6,493 nucleotides of DNA from positions 1-6,493 of the forward strand of contig NZ_BAABDL010000095.1 of assembly GCF_039539605.1 (NCBI RefSeq). Direction: 5' to 3'. The position numbers and the translations under genes are program-made. Shown piece by piece: positions 1 through 4,787 of the stretch. Source of the DNA: Amphibacillus indicireducens (GTDB taxonomy: Bacteria; Bacillota; Bacilli; Bacillales; Amphibacillaceae). Below the pieces are notes generated by a model. That model was not told where the DNA came from, did not search any database, and worked only from the letters and a program-made list of their open reading frames with translations. Position 1 is the stretch's first letter. Each line of letters starts with the position of its first letter.

Positions 1-2
1 TT

Positions 3-50
3 GATTGGTTATTTTTAATTGATTTGATGCGGTTTATTCAGGTTTTATGA
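3..50 (+). CDS. possible 3' end of an upstream gene (partial)
   Basis: The third plus-strand frame is open from the window edge to a TGA at 48-50 and would encode a hydrophobic tail ending in DLMRFIQVL. It stops 7 nt before the ATG of the LspA-like gene. That gene has only a weak ribosome-binding site (no good AGGAGG within 5-10 nt), so translational coupling to an upstream reading frame would make sense. Fifteen codons are too few to identify a product, and an open stretch of this length is common by chance. Confidence 0.25.
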   Translation, partial: DWLFLIDLMRFIQVL

Positions 51-57
51 TTGGGCT

Positions 58-579
58 ATGAATAATCTAGGATTAACTTTAATCACTGTCGATCTATTCA
101 CCAAAGTCATTATTTTCTTTAATTTTATGGATCTAAATTTTAGTTTTCTAAATGGCAACTTTGGCTTTAATCCATTCATTAATCGAGATCAAATGTCGAT
201 CTTTAATTCTTTATTCAATTTAGGCATTAGTACAAACAAATTAATCATTATTAATGTTGTTACATTAATCTTACTTTGCCTTTTATACGCTCGCATTAAA
301 GCGGTCTTTGGTATCGATAAGCATACAACTGTTTTTTTCATTCTGTTCATTTCTGCATCAATTTGCTCAATCATTGATAAATTGTTGCTAGGTGGTAGCT
401 TAGATTACCTATTAATTTTCAGATGGATTTGTGATCTTAAAGACATTTACCTATACTTAGGTTTTCTTTATTTAGTAATCTATTTAGTTAAAAATGTCGA
501 TTCATCGAGTTCTTTTAAAGATGATATTAAAAAGATAAAAAAATTGTTTCAATTAAATAACAATACTATTAACCGATGA
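58..579 (+). CDS. LspA-like (signal peptidase II family) membrane aspartyl protease, divergent
   Basis: This is a 173-residue polytopic membrane protein with hydrophobic segments near residues 5-24, 61-79, 90-108 and 130-145, the four-helix plan of lipoprotein signal peptidase. Near the N-terminus, VDLFTK (D12, T15, K16) matches the family's DxxTK motif. A glycine/asparagine-rich stretch at 32-41 sits where NxGAAF is expected. SIIDK (D107) and SLDY (D116) match NxxDR and VVDF, and LKDI followed by G135 matches LADxxIxxG with D129. D116 and D129 therefore occupy the positions of the catalytic pair. True LspA cleaves the signal peptide of prolipoproteins at the outer face of the membrane. This copy lacks the usual Asn and Arg of NxxDR, has a shortened loop between the catalytic Asps, and carries a lysine-rich tail (153-162). 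It is thus probably a specialised paralogue, not the housekeeping enzyme. The frame is open back to 28 but has no other normal start codon. Confidence 0.72.
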   Translation: MNNLGLTLITVDLFTKVIIFFNFMDLNFSFLNGNFGFNPFINRDQMSIFNSLFNLGISTNKLIIINVVTLILLCLLYARIKAVFGIDKHTTVFFILFISASICSIIDKLLLGGSLDYLLIFRWICDLKDIYLYLGFLYLVIYLVKNVDSSSSFKDDIKKIKKLFQLNNNTINR

Positions 580-632
580 TTAAATAGTTGAGTAAGAGGA
601 TTCATCATTATGATCTTCTATTCTTAACAGTG

Positions 633-641
633 AAAAAGGAG
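633..641 (+). promoter_or_regulatory. ribosome-binding site of the zincin gene
   Basis: AAAAAGGAG lies 8 nt before the ATG at 650 and settles that start. The 70-nt gap after the LspA-like gene has no clear terminator, so the two genes may share a transcript. Confidence 0.7.
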
Positions 642-649
642 CATCAATT

Positions 650-1486
650 ATGTGGCTTATTATTTTTTCTATCCTGACTTCAATATTAGTGGTTATTAGT
701 GTGTTTGGTATTATAAGAAATAGACAGCACAAGCTTTACTTTTTGATTACGGGTTATTTAGTTTGTATTATTGGTTTAGCTATTTACAACAACGAGCCAA
801 GAATCTTTGGTTTAGTTGGTTTGTTAGGATTAGTCCCTCTTATCGCTAGAATAAAGCAGGATTTGAATAAACGTAATATCGTTTTTAAAGGAAAATACAC
901 AGATGAAAGTCAAATCAAAACTGGGCACTTACCTAGTGATGCTGTTGTGTTTAAAGAACCTAGTACGATTATAGGCTTAATCTTGTCTGGCTTGATAGTA
1001 AGTATCCCCATTATCGCTATCACTTTTACAGGTCTAATACTAAAAGTTGATGTTCTTGCAATCAACTATTGGCCTTTCATGTTGATGGTAGTGCTAAGCT
1101 TGATATTAGGATATCCACATGAAATCATCCACGCTTTATGCTTTCCTAACGAGAGTACTAAAGAGATCTGGTGGTCGACAGAAGTAATGCTTGTTTACTG
1201 TAATACACCGATATCAAAAAAGAGGTTTATCTGGATGTCAGCAGCTCCAAATATAATATTAGGGTTTATTCCTTTTAGTTTGTTTATGCTTGGAGTATTT
1301 GATTTCAATTATTCAATCTCTGAGTTTGTAGGCATTATTTCTTGGTTTATGATTTTGTCAGGAGTAGGCGATTACCTTAATATCTTTAATGCAATCAGGC
1401 AGGTCCCAAGACATGCAAATGTCATTAATTATGGTGTTCATTCATATTGGGTTAAGGAAGTGTCAAAGCGTCATGAGATTATTTAA
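650..1486 (+). CDS. DUF3267-type putative zincin metallopeptidase, membrane protein
   Basis: This is a 278-residue membrane protein. Hydrophobic segments lie near residues 1-20, 29-46, 52-66, 107-131, 141-155, 197-216 and 223-240, with a more polar stretch at 67-104. The sequence GYPHEIIHALCFP places a zinc-binding HEXXH (H157, E158, H161) at the end of a membrane segment. Near the C-terminus, SGVGDYLN followed by QVPRHANV and YWV fits the second conserved block of the DUF3267 (putative zincin peptidase) family, and D241 is a candidate third zinc ligand. The layout resembles site-2 proteases, which cut substrates within or at the membrane, but no substrate is known. It lies between an LspA-like gene and a row of tiny membrane-peptide genes, which makes those peptides candidate substrates or immunity partners; that is inference. 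The ATG is fixed by the AAAAAGGAG just upstream. Confidence 0.78.
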   Translation: MWLIIFSILTSILVVISVFGIIRNRQHKLYFLITGYLVCIIGLAIYNNEPRIFGLVGLLGLVPLIARIKQDLNKRNIVFKGKYTDESQIKTGHLPSDAVVFKEPSTIIGLILSGLIVSIPIIAITFTGLILKVDVLAINYWPFMLMVVLSLILGYPHEIIHALCFPNESTKEIWWSTEVMLVYCNTPISKKRFIWMSAAPNIILGFIPFSLFMLGVFDFNYSISEFVGIISWFMILSGVGDYLNIFNAIRQVPRHANVINYGVHSYWVKEVSKRHEII

Positions 1487-1547
1487 CAAGCCTAACAAAG
1501 TACTTAAAGTAAATTGAATCCTTATCGATATATTTATAAAGCTCACT

Positions 1548-1577
1548 TTGCTGAGATATTATCATTTATGTTAAAAT
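1548..1577 (+). promoter_or_regulatory. possible promoter for the small-peptide genes
   Basis: The extended -10 TGTTAAAAT (-10 hexamer 1572-1577) lies 18 bp after a poor -35, TTGCTG (1548-1553). It sits in the 135-nt gap before the first small gene. The -10 with its upstream TG is reasonable, but the -35 is weak, so read-through from the zincin gene is an alternative. Confidence 0.33.
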
Positions 1578-1621
1578 TGTAAGTAATATCAACTTTATGA
1601 CTTATTAGGGTGGTGCTTAAA

Positions 1622-1732
1622 ATGACCAATGTACCAAAACAACAGTTAAAAAGTATTTTACCTAAGATTTTTATGTTCGGAATTGTATTAGGTGTTGTTT
1701 CAACGGCTATATATTACCTTTTTGTGAAATAA
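1622..1732 (+). CDS. small single-pass membrane peptide (36 aa)
   Basis: The ATG at 1622 follows AGGGTGGTG (1607-1615) by 6 nt, a good Shine-Dalgarno site, and the frame ends in TAA. The peptide has a polar, basic N-terminus (three lysines in the first 15 residues) ending in ILPK, then one hydrophobic helix at about residues 16-35 with a GxxxG helix-packing motif (G20, G24), and a final Lys. There is no lipobox and no double-glycine leader. I do not recognise a family. It is the first of a tandem row of similar tiny genes. Possible roles are bacteriocin, immunity peptide, holin-like peptide, or a signalling substrate of the neighbouring membrane proteases. The RBS and composition support a real gene; the function is unknown. 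Confidence 0.6.
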   Translation: MTNVPKQQLKSILPKIFMFGIVLGVVSTAIYYLFVK

Positions 1733-1784
1733 AATGATCTCAACAATATATTTCATTTGTATTGAGTTGAAGGGGGAGTGAACA

Positions 1785-1940
1785 ATGATTAAATTATCTG
1801 AAGAAATCAAAAACGAGTTCGATAGAGCATTAAAAGAAAATCCGATTCTCACCAAAGTAGTTTTATGCCTTATGATTGGCTTATTTATATACTATGTCGG
1901 TTATGAAATCGGTAAATTTTCTGCTCATCTACTGAATTGA
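1785..1940 (+). CDS. small single-pass membrane peptide (51 aa)
   Basis: The ATG at 1785 lies 6 nt after AGGGGGAG (1771-1778), the strongest Shine-Dalgarno site in the row. The 51-residue product has a charged, probably helical N-terminus (residues 3-19, mixed Lys/Glu/Asp), an ILTK junction (21-24), one hydrophobic helix at about 25-40, and a short C-terminal tail. GYEIG (39-43) is a GxxxG motif. The ILTKV junction echoes ILPKI of the preceding 36-residue peptide. The Cys in VVLC is not preceded by a small residue, so this is not a lipobox. No family is recognised. The 52-nt gap from the previous gene has no terminator, so co-transcription is likely. Confidence 0.62.
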   Translation: MIKLSEEIKNEFDRALKENPILTKVVLCLMIGLFIYYVGYEIGKFSAHLLN

Positions 1941-2002
1941 TGAGAATAAAAGCCCTCTCAGAAAATAAAGACAATCAAAAATAAATTAAGAGGTGAATTC
2001 CC

Positions 2003-2130
2003 ATGAAAAAACCTTTGGAAATTATTTTACGATTAACAAAAACAATTGGTCAACAACAGTAAAGTATTCAATCAAAATAGGATTCTTCAACGGATTAATT
2101 GGTGGAATGTTACTTATAATATTTCAATAG
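2003..2130 (+). pseudogene. small membrane-peptide gene, frameshifted at a poly-A run
   Basis: The ATG at 2003 has a good RBS, AAGAGGTG (1988-1995), 7 nt upstream, but its frame stops after 19 codons at 2060-2062. The next frame is open to TAG at 2128-2130 and encodes a polar stretch followed by a hydrophobic helix with overlapping GxxxG motifs (GFFNGLIGG). Adding one A to the six-A run at 2006-2011 would join this start to that frame. The result would be a 42-residue peptide beginning MKKTFGNYF, very like its neighbours in plan. Three explanations remain: a one-base deletion, a sequencing error, or expression through slippage on the A run. Alternatively a GTG at 1993, inside the RBS, could start a 45-residue form with no separate RBS. 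Confidence 0.5.
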
Positions 2131-2160
2131 ACCTTTTCATTTTATCTGTAGGTAATTAAA

Positions 2161-2257
2161 ATGGATACATCTAAACAAATCAATTAACTTTTATGATCTA
2201 ATTTTACCTTCCGTATTACTGTATTTTTCTAAGAAAAATCGTAACCAGACAAATTGA
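2161..2257 (+). pseudogene. possible fourth small membrane-peptide gene, out of frame
   Basis: The ATG at 2161 follows a weak RBS (TAGGTAA, 2149-2155) and stops after 8 codons at 2185-2187. The frame one base on is open from 2156 to TGA at 2255-2257. It encodes a short hydrophobic stretch (LILPSVLLYF) with a basic tail. Losing one A from the AAA before CAAATC would join the start to this frame and give about 31 residues. The spacing and plan fit the preceding genes, but the coding signal is weak and chance is a real possibility. Confidence 0.28.
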
Positions 2258-2277
2258 TAAACCTCACTTAATAATTT

Positions 2278-2308
2278 GAGACAGCCCGCAACTGATCTCT
2301 TATTTTTT
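2278..2308 (+). terminator. intrinsic terminator of the plus-strand cassette
   Basis: GAGACAG (2278-2284) pairs with CTG-A-TCTC (2292-2299, one bulged A) around a 7-nt loop, followed by TTATTTTTT (2300-2308). It lies just after the last small reading frame and closes the left-hand gene row. Confidence 0.65.
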
Positions 2309-2346
2309 AGCTCAAACAAATAAGCCATCTAATTTAGATGGCTTAT
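2309..2346 (-). terminator. intrinsic terminator after crh
   Basis: ATAAGCCATCT (2320-2330) and AGATGGCTTAT (2336-2346) form a perfect 11-bp stem with a 5-nt loop. On the minus strand the stem runs into TTTGTTTGAG. It is 36 nt past the crh stop and ends the conserved operon. On the plus strand no T run follows, so it acts for the minus strand only. Confidence 0.8.
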
Positions 2347-2382
2347 CGTAACGCTAATATTTTATTTAATTTGTATTTTACT

Positions 2383-2634
2383 CTACTCTGATAAGCACGC
2401 GATTAATGCGTCAATAGCTTCTTCTCCGTCCGGTCCATCACTAAATAGCATAATCGTCTCTCCGCTTGCAATGGCTAGGCTAAGTACACCCATAATACTT
2501 TTTGCATTAATGCGACGCCCTTTTTTCTCTAAAAAGATTTCTGCTGCAAAACGATTTGCTTCCCGAACAAACTTAGCTGCTTTATCCGCCTGTAACCCTG
2601 GTTCAACCGCTACAACTACTGACTTTTCAACCAT
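2383..2634 (-). CDS. crh: catabolite repression HPr-like protein Crh
   Basis: The 83-residue product has the HPr fold pattern: the EANRF segment (26-30), the FLEKKGRRINAKSIMG segment with Ser46, and a C-terminal helix. Residue 15, the phosphorylated His in HPr, is Gln (GLQA), the hallmark of Crh. In Bacillus, Crh is phosphorylated on Ser46 by HPr kinase, does not carry phosphate to sugars, and acts in the cytoplasm as a cofactor of CcpA in carbon catabolite repression. Its place downstream of whiA matches B. subtilis. Residues 17-18 are Asp-Lys where HPr and Crh normally have Arg-Pro, a striking change. The ATG at 2634 follows AGAGGAG by 9 nt. It appears to have its own promoter in the 210-nt gap after whiA. 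Confidence 0.93.
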   Translation of the reverse strand: MVEKSVVVAVEPGLQADKAAKFVREANRFAAEIFLEKKGRRINAKSIMGVLSLAIASGETIMLFSDGPDGEEAIDALIACLSE

Positions 2635-2697
2635 ATTAAAGCGCTCCTCTCAATTTTACCATCTAAGCTATTTAAGTATATGATGATTGACACCTTG

Positions 2698-2726
2698 ATT
2701 ATAACCTATTAATGACTTAATTTGAA
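2698..2726 (-). promoter_or_regulatory. promoter of crh
   Basis: On the minus strand TTCAAA (2726-2721) and a perfect TATAAT (2703-2698) are separated by 17 bp, a good sigma-A promoter. It lies about 65 nt before the crh start and downstream of the whiA 3' hairpins, so crh can be expressed apart from the upstream genes. Confidence 0.62.
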
Positions 2727-2749
2727 GAACCCGTTTTACTTTTTATTAG

Positions 2750-2784
2750 AAAACTTGGCATTCGCCAAGCCTTTAGGCGAATGC
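2750..2784 (-). terminator. terminator-like stem after whiA, with an overlapping alternative stem
   Basis: On the minus strand CTTGGC-GAAT-GCCAAG (2769-2754) forms a 6-bp hairpin followed by TTTTC, a weak intrinsic terminator. Its loop and 3' arm also belong to a 9-bp stem, GCATTCGCC with GGCGAATGC (2784-2776 with 2766-2758). The two stems exclude each other, as in attenuators. The T run is short, so termination may be partial. Confidence 0.48.
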
Positions 2785-2799
2785 TTTAGTTGCACTTAT

Positions 2800-2832
2800 G
2801 TAGTAAGAAAGTTGTTATACTTTCTTATCTAC
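2800..2832 (-). other. hairpin just after the whiA stop
   Basis: GTAG-TAAGAAAG (2800-2811) pairs with CTTTCTTA-T-CTAC (2820-2832, one unpaired T) around an 8-nt loop. It begins 12 nt after the whiA stop. On neither strand does a T run follow it, so it is more likely a 3'-end stabilising stem of the whiA message than a terminator. A run of eight A lies beside it at 2834-2841. Confidence 0.45.
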
Positions 2833-2844
2833 CAAAAAAAACAA

Positions 2845-3801
2845 TTATTTAAGTTCACCATTCATGCCGTGGTCTTGTCTAATTTGATCAGCGATTTGGT
2901 CAATTTTCTTCAGGCGATGGTTAATCCCTGATTTACTAATTTTCGCGCCTGAGACAAGCTCACCTAATTCTTTTAATGACGCGTCTTGGTGTTCGACTCT
3001 CACTTTGGCAATCTCCTGCAATTTGATCGGTAACGTTTCAAGTCCAACCACTTTATCAATCAATTTAATATTCTCAACTTGTCTAAAAGCTGCGCCAATT
3101 GTCTTATTTAAGTTAGCTGTTTCGCAGTTAACTAAGCGATTGACCGAGTTCCGCATATCACGGATAATGCGAACATCTTCAAACTTAAACAAAGCTTGGT
3201 GTGCGCCAGTTAAGTTAAGAAATTCAGTAATTTTCTCCGACTCTTTAATGTACGTAATGTAGCCGTTACGTCGTTCGAGAATTTTTGCCCGTAAATCAAA
3301 ACGGTTCATTAATTCACAAAGTGACTCATTATGTTCTTCGTATGCGTTGGCGATTTCTAAGTGGTATGAAGATGTTTCTGGGTTATTGACAGACCCTCCT
3401 GCTAAAAATGCTCCTCTCAAGTAAGCGCGGCGGCAACAGTCTTTCGCTAAGTATTTATCGGAAATCGTTCGAACGAAAGTGAATGGTTCAATCAAAATAT
3501 TTAAGCTTTGGAGTATTTCTTTTGAGCCTTCTTCAATGCGGGCGATGTAGACGTTGTTTTTCTTGAGCTTCATCTTTTTGCGGACGAGTAATTTAATTGG
3601 GTATGGATAAAGTGATTTAATCAATGTATAAATTCGTCTGGCGATTGCTGCGTTTTCTGTTTGGATATCTAAAACGTGTGATTGGCGTGCAATCGAAATG
3701 GCACCATTCATGCGAATCAGCGCTGCTAATTCAGCTTCTTTACAACAATCATTATTTTCAATTTGGGTCATTTCCTTTTTAATCTCGGATGCAAATGACA
3801 T
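2845..3801 (-). CDS. whiA: DNA-binding protein WhiA
   Basis: The 318-residue product is close to the 316 residues of B. subtilis WhiA (YvcL). It begins MSFASEIKKE. It has the degenerate LAGLIDADG homing-endonuclease-like fold over about residues 20-195, including the conserved RGAFLAGGSVNNP block (129-141) and SSYHLEI. A C-terminal helix-turn-helix domain follows (about 215-310), with RDMRNSVNRLVNCE (214-227) and KISKSGINHRLKK (287-299). WhiA is a nucleoid-associated, DNA-binding regulator: it controls sporulation in Streptomyces and influences cell division and chromosome segregation in Bacillus. The homing-endonuclease fold is believed to have lost nuclease activity. The ATG follows GGGAGGTGA, which overlaps the yvcK stop codon, so translation is probably coupled. 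Confidence 0.97.
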   Translation of the reverse strand: MSFASEIKKEMTQIENNDCCKEAELAALIRMNGAISIARQSHVLDIQTENAAIARRIYTLIKSLYPYPIKLLVRKKMKLKKNNVYIARIEEGSKEILQSLNILIEPFTFVRTISDKYLAKDCCRRAYLRGAFLAGGSVNNPETSSYHLEIANAYEEHNESLCELMNRFDLRAKILERRNGYITYIKESEKITEFLNLTGAHQALFKFEDVRIIRDMRNSVNRLVNCETANLNKTIGAAFRQVENIKLIDKVVGLETLPIKLQEIAKVRVEHQDASLKELGELVSGAKISKSGINHRLKKIDQIADQIRQDHGMNGELK

Positions 3802-3808
3802 GGTGATC

Positions 3809-3817
3809 TCACCTCCC
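3809..3817 (-). promoter_or_regulatory. ribosome-binding site of whiA overlapping the yvcK stop
   Basis: GGGAGGTGA on the minus strand (3817-3809) lies 7 nt before the whiA ATG and shares a base with the glmR/yvcK stop codon (3819-3817). It is close to consensus. Confidence 0.8.
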
Positions 3818-4785
3818 TAGTTTTTAGGATCGATACCAATTAACGTACAAAGAATTTCAGCCACCTTTTTATAGTCATGGCGTAAATATTTTTGTTGTTC
3901 ATCAATAATATCCGCTTCAATAATTTCTAATCCTAGTGAAGCTAGTCGATCTAAATCGTATTCAACTGGTTCTGCATTTTCTTCTGCGTATTTTTCCCGA
4001 ACGGATTCAGTAATTTTTTTGTTATGGACAATGATCTTATCAACACAACCCTCTCCGACGTGGTCTATTATCGCTTGGGCATGATCAGCAACGGTATAAC
4101 CAGATGTTTCACCGACCTCAGTCATCACGTTACAGATATAGACAACCTGTCCTCTTGTTTCGCTTAGTGCATTTGCAATTTTCGGGACGACTAAATTAGG
4201 TAGTGTACTTGTATAAAGACTGCCTGGCGAGATGACGACGAGATCAGATTGCCTAACTGCTTCAATCGCTTCTGGTAAGGGGATAATCATTTTGGGTTCA
4301 ACAAAAACACGCTTAATTTGTTTATTAGCTAAAGGTATTTTTGATTCACCAACAATGATTTCACCGTCGAGCATTTCAGCATTTAAAAAGACATTTTGAT
4401 TTGCGATTGGATAGATACGCCCTTTTACTTTGAAAACTTTAGCAATTTCTTTAATCCCAGTATAAAAATCGCCTGTTACAGCTGTCATTGCTGCTAAAAA
4501 TAAGTTCCCCATCGAATGGCCCGTCAGCCCTTCTCCATTTGTAAATCGATGTTGAAATAATTTCTCCATCATTGGTTCTACTTCAGATAAGGCTGCAATG
4601 ACATTTCGAATGTCTCCTGGTGCTGGCATGGACATTTCGGTTCTTAATCTTCCTGAACTCCCACCATCATCAGCAACAGTTACGATCGCTGAAAGGTCGA
4701 TTGGGTAATGTTTCAATCCACGCAAAAGGACAGGCATCCCTGTCCCACCACCGATAACGGTGACCTTTTTATTTTTGGACTTCAT
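3817..4785 (-). CDS. glmR: gluconeogenesis factor GlmR/YvcK, UDP-GlcNAc-binding
   Basis: The 322-residue product is a YvcK/CofD-like family member. It has the N-terminal nucleotide-binding glycine motif VIGGGTG (10-16), TVADDGGSSGRLR (36-48), PGDIRN (56-61), GHSMGNL (89-95) and SPGSLYTS (186-193), all family signatures. In B. subtilis this cytoplasmic protein is needed for growth and cell shape on gluconeogenic carbon sources. It binds UDP-N-acetylglucosamine and stimulates GlmS, directing carbon to cell-wall precursors. It has no demonstrated CofD-type transferase role in bacteria without coenzyme F420. The gene starts 2 nt after the rapZ stop, and its RBS AAAGGGA (4800-4794) lies inside the rapZ 3' end, so the pair is tightly coupled. 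Alternative name: yvcK. Confidence 0.96.
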   Translation of the reverse strand: MKSKNKKVTVIGGGTGMPVLLRGLKHYPIDLSAIVTVADDGGSSGRLRTEMSMPAPGDIRNVIAALSEVEPMMEKLFQHRFTNGEGLTGHSMGNLFLAAMTAVTGDFYTGIKEIAKVFKVKGRIYPIANQNVFLNAEMLDGEIIVGESKIPLANKQIKRVFVEPKMIIPLPEAIEAVRQSDLVVISPGSLYTSTLPNLVVPKIANALSETRGQVVYICNVMTEVGETSGYTVADHAQAIIDHVGEGCVDKIIVHNKKITESVREKYAEENAEPVEYDLDRLASLGLEIIEADIIDEQQKYLRHDYKKVAEILCTLIGIDPKN

Positions 4786-4787
4786 CT

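Noticed and set aside
189..374. 61-codon frame on the minus strand
   Set aside because: It lies wholly opposite the LspA-like gene, which has recognisable motifs, and the product has no features of its own.
536..575. Possible promoter TTGTTT-17-TATTAA at the end of the LspA-like gene
   Set aside because: Both boxes are weak and such matches are expected in AT-rich DNA; the zincin gene can be read from upstream.
1738..1770. Imperfect inverted repeat CAATA/TATTG between the first two small genes
   Set aside because: Only about five consecutive pairs form, with no T run; not above chance in AT-rich sequence.
1785..1940. Lipobox in the 51-residue peptide (VVLC)
   Set aside because: The residue before Cys is Leu, not Gly, Ala or Ser, so it does not fit a lipoprotein signal.
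2687..2692. Perfect TTGACA on the plus strand
   Set aside because: No acceptable -10 lies 16-18 bp downstream, and the region holds the minus-strand crh promoter instead.
2471..3262. Plus-strand frames at 2471-2683, 2722-2931 and 3005-3262
   Set aside because: They run opposite crh, the whiA-crh gap and whiA; they are antisense by-products of the real genes and show no RBS or motifs.
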